Assembly: GCF_030816935.1 (NCBI RefSeq)
Contig: NZ_JAUSYO010000001.1
Coordinates: forward strand, 1,116,001-1,180,000
Source of the DNA: Arthrobacter sp. B3I9
GTDB lineage: Bacteria > Actinomycetota > Actinomycetes > Actinomycetales > Micrococcaceae
Length of the DNA: 64,000 bases
Direction of reading: 5' to 3'
The notes under the pieces were generated by a model that was given only the letters and a program-made list of their open reading frames with translations, did not search any database and was not told the DNA's origin. A program made the translations under genes and the position numbers. This document shows positions 1 to 8,469 of this stretch, piece by piece. The stretch's first letter is position 1; each line of letters starts with the position of its first letter.

Positions 1-218
1 TTGGACTTGATGGCCGCGGGGACCATGGCCGCCAGGGAGTCGTCTTTCTGGACCGTCGCGGGGTCGAAGCTTGCTTTGGCGCTGCCGGAGGGCGTGGCTG
101 CGCCTCCTGTGCCCGTCTCGGAGGCGTTGGTGCAGGCCGAGAGGGCCAGTGCACCGGCGGCAAGTACGACGGCGGCCTTGAGCGTGGTGTTGCTCAGGAG
201 CGAACGGGAGATCTGCAT
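1..218 (-). CDS. ABC transporter solute-binding lipoprotein, N-terminal part
   Basis: Only the first 72 codons are in the window; the gene runs off the left edge. The protein begins MQISRSLLSNTTLKAAVV, a basic start plus hydrophobic core, followed by lipobox LSAC, so it should be lipid-anchored outside the membrane. A Thr/Gly/Ala-rich linker follows, then DDSLAAMVPAAIKSK, which is how the mature part of many amino-acid-binding ABC proteins starts. The ligand cannot be named from this piece. The upstream region (219-340) is AT-rich for this genome and carries a small palindrome, so it probably holds the promoter. Confidence 0.7.
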   Translation of the reverse strand, partial: MQISRSLLSNTTLKAAVVLAAGALALSACTNASETGTGGAATPSGSAKASFDPATVQKDDSLAAMVPAAIKS

Positions 219-316
219 TTTTCTTACCTTTTGTTGCAGGGGATGCGAGAACTAAGACGAGTTATAGTGTATCGCCGAACAAGAGATGTACGTCACAGAA
301 AACTTACATTCACTAT

Positions 317-332
317 TGGATAACTATATCCA
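317..332. promoter_or_regulatory. Palindrome upstream of the solute-binding protein gene
   Basis: TGGATA-acta-TATCCA is a perfect 6-bp inverted repeat, about 100 bp upstream of the lipoprotein start, in a locally AT-rich stretch. It could be an operator; no regulator is encoded nearby to support this. Confidence 0.3.
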
Positions 333-353
333 CGCCGAATGCAAGCGGTACGG

Positions 354-388
354 GGGCAGGCTGTCTGGGATCCCGGATCCGCCTGCCC
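354..388 (-). terminator. Hairpin downstream of menF
   Basis: GGGCAGGC (354-361) pairs with GCCTGCCC (381-388) around a loop that itself contains GGGATCCC. It lies about 50 bp past the menF stop and is the only clear structure there, so it is a candidate terminator. It has no U-tract. Confidence 0.4.
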
Positions 389-435
389 CTCAGGTCAGGG
401 GGTGGCAGACCTCGGGCGCCCGCACGTCGGTGGGG

Positions 436-1758
436 TCAGCTGCTGATGCCCAGGGATTCCAGCATCGGGCGGAACTTCGCCCAGGTCTCGGCCAGTTCGG
501 CCTCGGGCACGGACCCCTCCACGACACCGCAGCCGGCATAAAGCCGGACCGTGTCCGGGCCCTCGATGACCGCGCCGCGCAGGGCGATGCCCCACTCGCC
601 GTTGCCCGCGGCGTCAAGCCAGCCAACCGGGCCGGCATAGGGGCCCCGGTCCAGGTGCTCAAGTTTGCGGATCAGTGCCCCGGCCACGGTAGTGGGAGTA
701 CCGCAGACCGCAGCAGTGGGATGCAGGGCGTTGATCAGGGCCAGACACGTCGGCACATGGCCTTCCACCTCGGCCAGTTCGGCCTTCACGTCCGAGGCAA
801 GGTGCCAGACGTTGGGCAGTTCCAGGATGAACGGCTCGCTGTGAGCGTTCATGGCCTCGGAGAACGGGGCCAGTTGGGTGGTGAGCGACTGGATGGCGAT
901 GTCGTGCTCGTGCCGCTGCTTTTCGGAGCCGGCAAGCACGCGTTCGGCAAACTCCAGCGGCGAGCCGGCTATTCCTTCGGCGTCGCGGCGGTCCAGCGTT
1001 CCGGCCAGGACGCGGGCCTGTGCAGTGCGGCCCTCCACCTGGATCAGCATCTCCGGGGTGGCGCCCACCAGCCCGTCGACGCCGTAGGTCCAGCATTCGC
1101 GGTACCGGACCGCAAGCTGGCGCAGGATCTCGGCCGCGTTAGCTCCGTCGGGGAGGGTGGCGACAATGTCCCTCGCCAGCACCAACTTCTCGAGCGCCCC
1201 GGTGCGGATCTCGGCGACGCCCTTGGCGACGGCGGCCATCCAGTCCGTCTCGCTGAGCGAGCCGGTGCTCAGTTTGGCTTCCCGCCCGGCGGGCTGTTCC
1301 GGCGACGACGACGGCGCCTCCCACCAGCGCCGCAGGGCGGCGCGGGCGCCCGCCTCGGTGAGCTCGTCGTCGTCGAACGTCAGCTGGGTAAGCCAGGCCT
1401 TGCCGTCCCGCATGCCCACCACGATCTCGGGGACAATCAGCCGGGACTCATGAGCGGACGCCTTGGAGAAAGCGAAGGAGCCAAAGGCCACGGGACCCGT
1501 GCCGGGGCAGCCGACAGCGTCGGTGACGTCCGCTTCCAGGACTTGGTGGCGCCACCAGATATCCGCTTCCAGGAACCGCTCGGGGCCGGTGGCGGTGAAC
1601 CGTGCTACCTCGCCGAAGCCCACCAGGCCGGCCTCGCGGCGGGTCCAGCAGAGCACGTCGTTCCGGACCAGAAACGACGGCAGCCCCCCGGGGAACGAAT
1701 CTGCATCGAGGGGGACTGTCAGTGTTCTGATAATTCTGGTATGGAACGCGCTCGTCAT
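436..1758 (-). CDS. menF: Isochorismate synthase
   Basis: 440 residues, the normal size for MenF/EntC/DhbC enzymes, which convert chorismate to isochorismate at the head of menaquinone (or siderophore) synthesis. The chorismate-binding domain fills the C-terminal two thirds and shows the family motifs EKLVLARD, GATPEMLI, KQRHEHDIAI, HPTAAVCGTPT, GPYAGPVGW and YAGCGVVEGS. It is divergent from menG with 86 bp between starts, and no siderophore genes are near, so a menaquinone role is favoured. The ATG at 1758 has only a weak ribosome binding site. Confidence 0.92.
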   Translation of the reverse strand: MTSAFHTRIIRTLTVPLDADSFPGGLPSFLVRNDVLCWTRREAGLVGFGEVARFTATGPERFLEADIWWRHQVLEADVTDAVGCPGTGPVAFGSFAFSKASAHESRLIVPEIVVGMRDGKAWLTQLTFDDDELTEAGARAALRRWWEAPSSSPEQPAGREAKLSTGSLSETDWMAAVAKGVAEIRTGALEKLVLARDIVATLPDGANAAEILRQLAVRYRECWTYGVDGLVGATPEMLIQVEGRTAQARVLAGTLDRRDAEGIAGSPLEFAERVLAGSEKQRHEHDIAIQSLTTQLAPFSEAMNAHSEPFILELPNVWHLASDVKAELAEVEGHVPTCLALINALHPTAAVCGTPTTVAGALIRKLEHLDRGPYAGPVGWLDAAGNGEWGIALRGAVIEGPDTVRLYAGCGVVEGSVPEAELAETWAKFRPMLESLGISS

Positions 1759-1844
1759 GATGAGACAACACTACTCCCGCCGCGCCCGCGCCCCGGCCGG
1801 GCCGGTGGTTAGGGGGTGCGTCGAAGATTTGAGACAATAACGGG

Positions 1845-2636
1845 GTGAACCGAGCATCCTTGGATAAGCGTCCGGACGAAGTAGCGACGATGTTCGACGA
1901 CGTCGCCCCCAAATACGACGTCGTCAATGACGTCCTGTCGATGGGCCAGACGCGCCGTTGGCGCAAGGTCGTCGTCGAAGCCATGGATGTGAAGGCCGGC
2001 CAGCGCGTGCTTGACCTCGCCGCCGGCACGGGGACCTCCAGCGAACCGTATGCCGATACCGGCATCGACGTAATCGCCTGCGATTTCTCCCTCGGAATGC
2101 TGAAAGTGGGCAAGCGGCGCCGCCCCGACATCGACTTCATCGCAGGGGATGCCACCCGCCTTCCGTTCGTGGACAACACCTTCGATGCCAGCACCATCTC
2201 CTTCGGCCTGCGCAACGTCAATGAGCCCAAAAAGGCCCTGGCCGAGATGCTGCGGGTCACCAAGCCCGGGGGCAGGCTGGTCATCGCCGAGTTCTCCCAG
2301 CCCGTGGTGCCGCTGTGGCGCACCATGTACACCGAGTACCTGATGCGCGCGCTGCCCGCCATCGCCGTCAAGGTCTCCTCCAACCCGGACGCCTACGTCT
2401 ACCTCGCGGAGTCGATCCGCGCATGGCCGGACCAGGACAACCTGGCTGCCTGGCTGCAGGAGGCCGGCTGGGAGAGCGTCACCTATCGGAACCTCAGCGG
2501 CGGGATCGTAGCCGTGCACCGTGCCCAGAAACCGGCCGACGCCGTCACCGGGCCCGCCGCTGGTGCTGCTGCGCTGGCTGCCAACACGGGCCCCGTCGCG
2601 AAGCTGCGCCGCAACATCAACCGGGCCGCACGTTAG
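1845..2636 (+). CDS. menG: Demethylmenaquinone methyltransferase
   Basis: 263-residue class I SAM-dependent methyltransferase of the UbiE/MenG family, which adds the last methyl group in menaquinone synthesis. It shows [20 protein letters not shown] at the N-terminus, the SAM loop [12 protein letters not shown], the acidic ACDFSLGML, and the family signature [15 protein letters not shown]. The start is GTG. About 30 residues at the C-terminus are an Ala-rich tail not typical of the family. It leads a run with menJ (12 bp gap) and the polyprenyl synthase. Confidence 0.93.
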   Translation: MNRASLDKRPDEVATMFDDVAPKYDVVNDVLSMGQTRRWRKVVVEAMDVKAGQRVLDLAAGTGTSSEPYADTGIDVIACDFSLGMLKVGKRRRPDIDFIAGDATRLPFVDNTFDASTISFGLRNVNEPKKALAEMLRVTKPGGRLVIAEFSQPVVPLWRTMYTEYLMRALPAIAVKVSSNPDAYVYLAESIRAWPDQDNLAAWLQEAGWESVTYRNLSGGIVAVHRAQKPADAVTGPAAGAAALAANTGPVAKLRRNINRAAR

Positions 2637-2648
2637 CTTGCAGCCGCT

Positions 2649-4004
2649 GTGAAAGTACTGATTGTCGGAGCCGGCCCGGCCGGGTCCACCGCCGCGTATT
2701 ACCTGGCCCAGGCAGGCGTGGACGTCACGGTGCTGGAAAAGACCAGCTTCCCCCGTGAAAAGGTCTGTGGCGACGGGCTTACCCCCCGGGCCGTGCGGGA
2801 GATCCAGAAGCTTGGCCTGCCGCACCCCGAAGCTGACGGCTGGCGCCGTAACAAGGGACTGCGCCTGATCGCCGGCGGACGAACCATCGAACTGCCCTGG
2901 CCCGAAGTGTTGGACTTCCCCCGGTACGGCCTGATCCGCACCCGCCTCGGCTTCGACGAGGAACTTGCCCGGCATGCTCAGTCGGCCGGCGCCGTCGTGC
3001 TCGAACGCCACAGCGTCACGGAAGCCCTGCGCTCCGAGGACGGCCGCGTGACCGGAGTCCGGGCCGCCCTGCTCGACTACGCCGGGCGCAAGACCGGTGA
3101 GACCCGCGACTTCGACGCCGACGTCGTGCTGGCTGCGGATGGAAACTCGAGCCGGACTGCCGTCTCGCTCGGCATTCCCAAGCGCGATGACCGGCCGCTC
3201 GGCGTCGCCGTGCGCACCTACTTCACCAGCCCCCGGCACGACGATGACTGGATGGAGGGCTGGCTTGAGCTTCCCGGCCGGGACGGCAAGCTGCTGCCCG
3301 GCTACGGCTGGGTGTTCGGCGTCGGCGACGGCACGTCCAACGTGGGCCTGGGCATCCTGAACTCCTCGAAGGAATTCGGCAAGCTCGACTACAAGCAGGT
3401 GCTCCGCGAATGGACCGCCGGCATGCCTGCCGAGTGGGGCTTTACGCCGGAAAACCAGGTCGGTGAGATCCGCGGCGCCGCCCTGCCGATGGGCTTCAAC
3501 CGCACCCCGCACTACGCGCCCGGCCTGCTGCTGCTCGGGGATGCCGGCGGCATGGTGTCCCCGTTCAATGGCGAAGGCATCTCCTATGCAATGGAATCCG
3601 CCCGGTTTGCGGCCGAGTTCATCATCGGTGCTGCCGCCCGGCAGCGCGCGGGAGCGTGGGGCCCCGGTGCCACGGCCGACGCCGACGCCCACCTTGCCCG
3701 TTACGCGGACTATGTCCGGGGGCAATGGGGCTCGCACTTCACCCTGGGCCGGGCTTTCGCCGCTGTCATCGGCAAGCCGGCCGTCATGAAGCTTGCCCTC
3801 CGGACAGGAATGCCCATCCCCGTGCTGATGCGGTTCGTGGTGCGGCTGCTCGCCAACCTGACTGATCCGGCCGCAAAGGGCTTCGAAGACCGGGTCATCC
3901 GGGTCCTGGAACGGCTGGTTCCGGCCACCGGCAATACCGGCAGCCTGACAAACTCCGGCACCAACTCCGCGGTTTCCGCAACAAAAGTTAGGGTTAACCC
4001 GTGA
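2649..4004 (+). CDS. menJ: Geranylgeranyl reductase family FAD enzyme, probable menaquinone reductase MenJ
   Basis: 451 residues. The Rossmann motif VGAGPAGSTAAYYLAQAG starts at residue 5, with EKTSFPREKVCGDGLTPRA next (the family's FPREKVCGDG signature) and LLLGDAGGMVSPFNGEGI further on (second FAD motif). Family members saturate isoprenoid double bonds. Between menG and a polyprenyl diphosphate synthase the likely role is reduction of one isoprene unit of menaquinone, as mycobacterial MenJ does. GTG start 12 bp after menG; its TGA overlaps the next gene's GTG by 3 bases (4001-4004). Confidence 0.85.
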   Translation: MKVLIVGAGPAGSTAAYYLAQAGVDVTVLEKTSFPREKVCGDGLTPRAVREIQKLGLPHPEADGWRRNKGLRLIAGGRTIELPWPEVLDFPRYGLIRTRLGFDEELARHAQSAGAVVLERHSVTEALRSEDGRVTGVRAALLDYAGRKTGETRDFDADVVLAADGNSSRTAVSLGIPKRDDRPLGVAVRTYFTSPRHDDDWMEGWLELPGRDGKLLPGYGWVFGVGDGTSNVGLGILNSSKEFGKLDYKQVLREWTAGMPAEWGFTPENQVGEIRGAALPMGFNRTPHYAPGLLLLGDAGGMVSPFNGEGISYAMESARFAAEFIIGAAARQRAGAWGPGATADADAHLARYADYVRGQWGSHFTLGRAFAAVIGKPAVMKLALRTGMPIPVLMRFVVRLLANLTDPAAKGFEDRVIRVLERLVPATGNTGSLTNSGTNSAVSATKVRVNP

Positions 4005-5101
4005 CCAACTCTGCAGACCAAAGCTGGACGCACGCCGGACACGGCCTGCCAGGCACCGAGCCCGACCTCAATACGACCGCTATCGCCACCGGTCTCCAGC
4101 TTCCGGCCGGGTTCGCGGCGATTGCCGGAGACCCCGACCTCGGGCCCGCGATCACCACCAACCTGGCGCGCGTGGAAAAGAAGCTCCGGGAAGCCATCGC
4201 CAACTCCGATCCGCTGGCGGACGCAACGTCGCGTCACCTCGTGGAAGCGGGCGGAAAGCGCGTCCGGCCGCTGCTGACACTGCTCTGCGCCCATTTGGGC
4301 GACGCCTCGCTGCCCGCCGTGGTGCAGGCCGCCGTCGTCGTGGAGCTCACGCATCTGGCAACGCTTTATCACGACGACGTGATGGACTCCGCGCCGTTCC
4401 GCCGCGGCGCGCCCACGGCCCACGAGGTCTGGGGCAACTCGGTCGCCGTGCTCACCGGCGACCTCATCTTCGCCCGCGCGTCCATCCTGGTTTCGGAACT
4501 CGGATCCCGCGCGCTCGGGATCCAGGCCCGCACCTTCGAGCGGTTGTGCCTGGGCCAGCTGCATGAAACCGTGGGTCCGCGGCCCGATGAGGACCCGGTG
4601 GAACACTACCTGTCGGTGATTGCAGACAAGACCGGTTCCCTTGTGGCCGCGTCCGGCCAGCTCGGCGCGATCTTCTCCGGCGCGGACGAGTCCTACGAGG
4701 CATTGCTGGTGGAATATGGCGAGAAAGTCGGCGTGGCGTTCCAGCTCGCCGACGACGTCATCGACGTTACGGGCATCAAGGTCAAGTCCGGCAAGTCGCC
4801 GGGCACCGACCTCCGCGAGGGCGTTCCCACCCTGCCCGTCCTGCTGCTGCGCAAGGCCGCCCAGGAAGGTGACGGGTCCGCCGTCGAGCTCCTGAAACTG
4901 ATCGACGGGGATCTCAGTTCCGACGAGGCACTGGCCGCAGCGGTCGCCGGCCTCCGGGAGCACCCCGTCACCGCGGAGTCGTGGGTGGTGGCCCGAGCCT
5001 GGGCCGACGAAGCCATCAATGCCCTCGCGCCGCTGCCGGAGGGCGTGGTCAAGGCCTCGCTGACGAGCTTCGCGCGGGCCGTCGTGGACCGCAGCAGCTA
5101 G
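4001..5101 (+). CDS. Long-chain polyprenyl diphosphate synthase
   Basis: 366 residues, trans-isoprenyl diphosphate synthase. Visible motifs are KRVRPLLTLL, the first Asp-rich motif in LATLYHDDVMDSAPFRRG (about residue 124), the GNSVAVLTGDLIFARA region, and the second Asp-rich motif FQLADDVIDV (about residue 250). It would make the side chain for menaquinone; chain length (octa-, nona-) cannot be read reliably. About 60 residues before the catalytic domain are extra. Translationally coupled to menJ by a GTGA overlap. Confidence 0.88.
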   Translation: MTNSADQSWTHAGHGLPGTEPDLNTTAIATGLQLPAGFAAIAGDPDLGPAITTNLARVEKKLREAIANSDPLADATSRHLVEAGGKRVRPLLTLLCAHLGDASLPAVVQAAVVVELTHLATLYHDDVMDSAPFRRGAPTAHEVWGNSVAVLTGDLIFARASILVSELGSRALGIQARTFERLCLGQLHETVGPRPDEDPVEHYLSVIADKTGSLVAASGQLGAIFSGADESYEALLVEYGEKVGVAFQLADDVIDVTGIKVKSGKSPGTDLREGVPTLPVLLLRKAAQEGDGSAVELLKLIDGDLSSDEALAAAVAGLREHPVTAESWVVARAWADEAINALAPLPEGVVKASLTSFARAVVDRSS

Positions 5102-5131
5102 CGGCGGTACGCAACCCTGCTTAAGCGGATC

Positions 5132-5181
5132 GGCCCCGGTTCCGTACAACGTTCGAGGATCCGTTGTGCCGAACCGGGGCC
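5132..5181 (+). terminator. Long hairpin after the menaquinone operon
   Basis: A 19-nt arm (5132-5150) pairs with 5163-5181 at 17 of 19 positions around a 12-nt loop. It sits 30 bp after the polyprenyl synthase stop. There is no U-run, so it may be a rho-assisted terminator or an intergenic palindrome. Confidence 0.5.
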
Positions 5182-5237
5182 ATTCTCCGTTCGCATCAGA
5201 TTCACCGGAGGCCTTTGGTGAACCCATGAACAACGTT

Positions 5238-5265
5238 ATGACAGAACTGTCATGCTGTCTAGGGT
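5238..5265 (+). promoter_or_regulatory. Palindrome and promoter-like boxes upstream of the DUF559 gene
   Basis: ATGACA-gaac-TGTCAT (5238-5253) is a perfect 6-bp inverted repeat. ATGACA could serve as -35 with TAGGGT (5260-5265) as -10, spacer 16. The start codon is 200 bp further on, so a long leader is implied, or the promoter belongs to an unseen transcript. The remaining sequence to 5469 holds no other recognisable feature. Confidence 0.3.
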
Positions 5266-5469
5266 TTCTGTAAATCTTCTTGTCACAGGCTCCTGGGCGT
5301 GGTGGTGACGAAGATTCCCCTCCTTTGGCGGCGGCTGGACGAAAAACCCGGCGTGTTTTGGAGACCCGCCGGCTTCGGGCTCCATAGCTGGGGAGAATCC
5401 GCGGCGGAGTTGTCCACATAGCCGCCATTCCCGGTCTGGGGCGGAAGTCTGGGCCGGTCTGCTGGATAC

Positions 5470-6291
5470 ATGGAGCTCACTGCCTACCTGATTTTCGCCG
5501 GTTCTGTAGCGCGCACAGCCACCCTGCTTCAGGCCGGATTCAGCGAACGAAACATCCGGAGCCACGTCGCGGCCGGGCAGATCATCCGGTTGCGGCACGG
5601 CGTTGTCGCACTGCCGGGTGCGGCCCCTGACTTGGTGGCGGCCGTGTTGGCCAATGGCCTGCTGTGCTGCGCTTCCGCAGCTCCGCACCACCGCCTCTGG
5701 AGACTCCGTGACCCCGATCGCCTGCACCTCCTTTGCCGCCACGGGGCCGCGGCCGGCGTCGTCATCCACCGCGGAAGCGTGGTCCCGCCGGAATTCCCAC
5801 GACCCGTAGCCGGGCTGACGGACACTTTGCTGCACGCTCTTCGCTGCCTCCCGCAGGTCGAAGCTGCCGTTCTGGTCGAGAGCGCCCTCACGCAGGGCCG
5901 GACCGGCATCGACTACCTAGGGAGGCGGCTTCCGGGGAATCGGAATGGATCGGCTCGCAAGGTTCTGGAACTGGTCGACGGCACCGCGGATTCGGCAGTG
6001 GAGGTTGTGGCCCGCCTGTTGTTTCGCAGACACGGAATCCACACCGAGACACAGGTGGACCTGCCCGGGATTGGCATTGTGGACTTCCTGCTTGAGGGAT
6101 TCCTCATTGTGGAAATCGACGGTAAGACGCACCTGCAGCCGGAGCAGGTTAGAAAGGACCGGCGGCGGAACAACGCCAGCACCCTGACGGGCTACGCCGT
6201 GCTCCGGTACGGGTACCAGGACGTCGTCTACCACCCGCAGAAGGTCGTAGACGAAGTGTGGCAGGTGCTTCGGGGCAGGGTGGTGCGCTGA
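5470..6291 (+). CDS. DUF559 (Vsr-like nuclease fold) protein with AbiEi-type N-terminus
   Basis: 273 residues. Residues 10-50 (GSVARTATLLQAGFSERNIR, then VAAGQIIRLRHGVVALP) look like the winged-helix domain of AbiEi-type antitoxins. The C-terminal third shows a PD-(D/E)xK-like core, GIGIVDFLLEG then LIVEIDGKTH, as in DUF559/Vsr endonuclease-fold proteins. Genes of this type are scattered orphans in Arthrobacter; no toxin partner is adjacent, so calling it an antitoxin is not justified. Its ribosome binding site is weak. Function unknown. Confidence 0.75.
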   Translation: MELTAYLIFAGSVARTATLLQAGFSERNIRSHVAAGQIIRLRHGVVALPGAAPDLVAAVLANGLLCCASAAPHHRLWRLRDPDRLHLLCRHGAAAGVVIHRGSVVPPEFPRPVAGLTDTLLHALRCLPQVEAAVLVESALTQGRTGIDYLGRRLPGNRNGSARKVLELVDGTADSAVEVVARLLFRRHGIHTETQVDLPGIGIVDFLLEGFLIVEIDGKTHLQPEQVRKDRRRNNASTLTGYAVLRYGYQDVVYHPQKVVDEVWQVLRGRVVR

Positions 6292-6423
6292 AACTCCCCA
6301 GCTTCGGAACTAAAAGGGCCCAAGTGCACGGCGATTCCGCCCGACACGCCGGCTGGGTGCGGCAAAGGTGGGGAAAATCGGAAGCCCGCCAACAGAGCAC
6401 GGCCAGCCCCCGGAAGCGGCGGC

Positions 6424-6846
6424 TCAGTCCTCGTCGTTGAAGGCCCAGTCGAACATGTCAAAGACGAACTCCGAGAAGGTTCCTTCTTCGCTTTTCCACT
6501 GCCCGCGGGCATTGTTGCGGCGGTACACAATGGGGTCAGGAACGCCGAGGTCGCCGATGCGGAAGCCCCAGGTGAACTGCTCCTCCTCGTCCTCGAGGAA
6601 CATCAGGAAGCCGTCGTCATCGACTTCGAGCTCTTCAGGGTCCCAAAAGTAGTGGTACGCCTCCATGATGTCCTCGCAGCCGCCCACGGCCAGGTAGAAC
6701 TCCCGCAATACCAGCGGCACCTGGAACTGGTGCTCGGCGAGGGCCGAGTCGAGTTCGTCGGGCGCCAGGCCATCCTCTTCCTGCCATTCGTCTTCGAGAT
6801 ACTTCGGAACAAGCGCGCGGAACTTCTCGAGGAACATGTCAGTCAT
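6424..6846 (-). CDS. SUKH/SMI1-KNR4-like hypothetical protein
   Basis: 140 residues, strongly acidic, with a Trp/Phe-rich C-terminus (FSEFVFDMFDWAFNDED). The sequence VPLVLREFYLAVGG followed by acidic loops resembles the SUKH fold often found as immunity proteins, but similarity is by eye only. No toxin gene is next to it; the neighbour (TRIC channel, same strand, 13 bp upstream) is unrelated. Start ATG 6846 has AGGATAAG before it. Confidence 0.6.
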   Translation of the reverse strand: MTDMFLEKFRALVPKYLEDEWQEEDGLAPDELDSALAEHQFQVPLVLREFYLAVGGCEDIMEAYHYFWDPEELEVDDDGFLMFLEDEEEQFTWGFRIGDLGVPDPIVYRRNNARGQWKSEEGTFSEFVFDMFDWAFNDED

Positions 6847-6859
6847 GGTCTTATCCTAG

Positions 6860-7531
6860 CTAATCCTTTGTCCCGGATTCCCCGCCGGAGGCGCCCAGGC
6901 GGTGCCAGCCGCGGACGGCCAGCGGAACGTACCAGCGTCGCCGCCAGGCCGTGACGCGGAAGGCGAAAACGACGGCGGCCACGGCACTCGCGGTGACCGC
7001 GTTGAACGCTCCCGTGGCAGAGAGGATCACGGTCAGCGCCGCCCCCGCGAACGCCGGCAGCGCGTACAGGTCCCGCGGGTCGAAGAGCTGCGGGACCTCG
7101 TTGGCCGTGATGTCCCGCAGGAGGCCGCCACCCACCGCGGTGGTGACCCCGAGGAGCACGGCCGAGATCGGGTTCATCCCGGCGGCGAGGGCCTTGAGCG
7201 CGCCGGTGATGCAGAACAGGGCCAGTCCGCCGGCGTCGAAGAGGACCAGCAGGGACGTGAAACGCTGGACACTCGAGAAAAGGAAGTACACCAGCACCGT
7301 GGCCAGCAGCGGCGGTGCGAGGTACGCCGGGTTCGTGAAGGCGGCCGGGGATCCCGCATTGATGATGATGTCGCGGATGACGCCGCCGCCCAGGCTGACC
7401 ACCGAGGCGAGCAGCAGCGAGCCGATGATGTCGAACTGCTTGCGCGCCGCGAGCAAGGACCCGGACACCGCGAAGAAGAACACACCGGCCAGGTCCAGCC
7501 AGACCAGGACGAGGCTAAAGGAAAAAGTCAT
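6860..7531 (-). CDS. TRIC/UPF0126 family membrane channel
   Basis: 223 residues, about seven membrane segments. Signature stretches are DLAGVFFFAVSGSLLAARK near the start, SLGGGVIRDIII, and the second-half equivalent VGGGLLRDITANEVP, the internal repeat of the UPF0126/TRIC family (trimeric intracellular cation channel homologues). The reading frame stays open upstream to 7660, but the hydrophobic family start MTFSFSLVLVWLD marks ATG 7531 as the likely start. It is divergent from cbiX with 61 bp between them. Confidence 0.83.
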   Translation of the reverse strand: MTFSFSLVLVWLDLAGVFFFAVSGSLLAARKQFDIIGSLLLASVVSLGGGVIRDIIINAGSPAAFTNPAYLAPPLLATVLVYFLFSSVQRFTSLLVLFDAGGLALFCITGALKALAAGMNPISAVLLGVTTAVGGGLLRDITANEVPQLFDPRDLYALPAFAGAALTVILSATGAFNAVTASAVAAVVFAFRVTAWRRRWYVPLAVRGWHRLGASGGESGTKD

Positions 7532-7592
7532 GGAGCGTCCCGGTCGATCATCAGGGGGCGGATGGGGCGGCTCCAAGGTTACGCTAACGGCT

Positions 7593-8327
7593 ATGAATAG
7601 CCCCATCCTGATCGCCTGCGCCCATGGCACGTCCAGCGCTTCGGGCGCCGCCGAAGTCAATGCCCTGCGCGACGGGATAGCGGCCCTGCGGCCGGGAATC
7701 GACGTACGCGAAGCGTACGTCGACGTGCAGGACCCGGAACTGCCGGACGTCGTGGCCGGGCTCCCCGCGGGGGAGAGCGCCGTCGTCGTTCCGCTGCTGC
7801 TCAGCGTGGGCTACCACGTCAAGGTGGACATCGCACGCGCCGTCAAAAGCCGGCCGGATACCTTCGCCGGCGCCCCGCTGGGCCCGGACCCGCGGCTGGC
7901 GGCCCTGCTGGACCAGCGGCTGCGCGAGGCAGGCGTGACGGAAAACGACGCCGTCGTCCTCGCCGCTGCCGGCTCGTCCGACCCCACCGCAGCGCAGAAC
8001 GTGGAGGAGCTCGTAGGCCAGCTTCGCGCTTTGCGCTCCAACCGCATCGTGGCCGCGTACGGCGCGTCCGCCAAGCCTTCAGTGCCCGACGCCGTCGCGA
8101 TGCTCCGTGAGGAGGCGTCGGGGGGCGCCGGTGCGGGGGAGTCCGCCGGGGGAGTGGATCTGGGCGGCCGCGTGGTCATTGCCTCGTACCTGCTCGCCCC
8201 GGGCTTCTTCCACGACCAGCTGGCGAAGGCCGGCGCGGACCTCGTCACCGCGCCGCTGCTGCCGTCCCCGGTGCTCGCCGAAATCGCCCTGGAACGGTAC
8301 GACGCCGCTCTCGCTGCACGCGCCTGA
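7593..8327 (+). CDS. Sirohydrochlorin chelatase, CbiX/SirB type
   Basis: 244 residues. The N-terminus ILIACAHGTSSASGAAEVNAL is the chelatase opening with the metal-site His, and PLLLSVGYHVKVDIARAV carries the second conserved His region; the fold repeats in the C-terminal half (VVIASYLLAPGFFHDQL). It inserts iron into sirohydrochlorin to make siroheme, needed by the sulfite reductase just downstream; CysG, 15 kb away, supplies the substrate. A TACGCT box ends 7 nt before the ATG at 7593, suggesting a leaderless message. The frame is open further upstream but that part overlaps the divergent gene. Confidence 0.85.
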   Translation: MNSPILIACAHGTSSASGAAEVNALRDGIAALRPGIDVREAYVDVQDPELPDVVAGLPAGESAVVVPLLLSVGYHVKVDIARAVKSRPDTFAGAPLGPDPRLAALLDQRLREAGVTENDAVVLAAAGSSDPTAAQNVEELVGQLRALRSNRIVAAYGASAKPSVPDAVAMLREEASGGAGAGESAGGVDLGGRVVIASYLLAPGFFHDQLAKAGADLVTAPLLPSPVLAEIALERYDAALAARA

Positions 8328-8410
8328 GCCGGCGTCCAAGGCAGGGAATCACGCACAGCGAGCGGCCCACTTCAAGGCTCGCCGGGGGTTCGTGACGAAT
8401 TGTTTCCCTA

Positions 8411-8463
8411 GGTGACCCCCCGTTTCCGAACCTTTGAAGCCGCATTACGGCCGGACCTACAGT
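8411..8463 (+). promoter_or_regulatory. Sulfur-regulon promoter 1 (sulfite reductase operon)
   Basis: Upstream box GTGACCCCCCGTTTCCG from 8412, -35 TTGAAG (8434-8439), 18-nt spacer, -10 TACAGT (8458-8463), then 6 nt to the ATG at 8470. The box starts 22 bp before the -35. The same arrangement with the same two spacings occurs at 14773 and 22878. A box abutting -35 suggests an activator site. Confidence 0.75.
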
Positions 8464-8469
8464 CGATCC

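Noticed and set aside
286..1812. 508-codon plus-strand frame opposite menF
   Set aside because: menF on the minus strand has complete chorismate-enzyme motifs; the plus frame has none.
1809..3737. 642-codon open frame on the minus strand opposite menG and menJ
   Set aside because: It lies antisense to two well-matched enzymes and reads as low-complexity Gly/Arg/His sequence; long mirror frames are expected in such high-GC coding DNA.
3710..5428. 572-codon minus-strand frame opposite the polyprenyl synthase
   Set aside because: Antisense shadow of a gene with clear Asp-rich motifs; no family sequence of its own.
5470..6291. Toxin-antitoxin system based on the AbiEi-like N-terminus
   Set aside because: No AbiEii-type toxin gene adjoins, and the protein also has a nuclease-like C-terminus; such orphans are common.
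6424..6846. Immunity gene of a contact-dependent or polymorphic toxin system
   Set aside because: SUKH-like fold is only guessed and no toxin, secretion or repeat gene is nearby.
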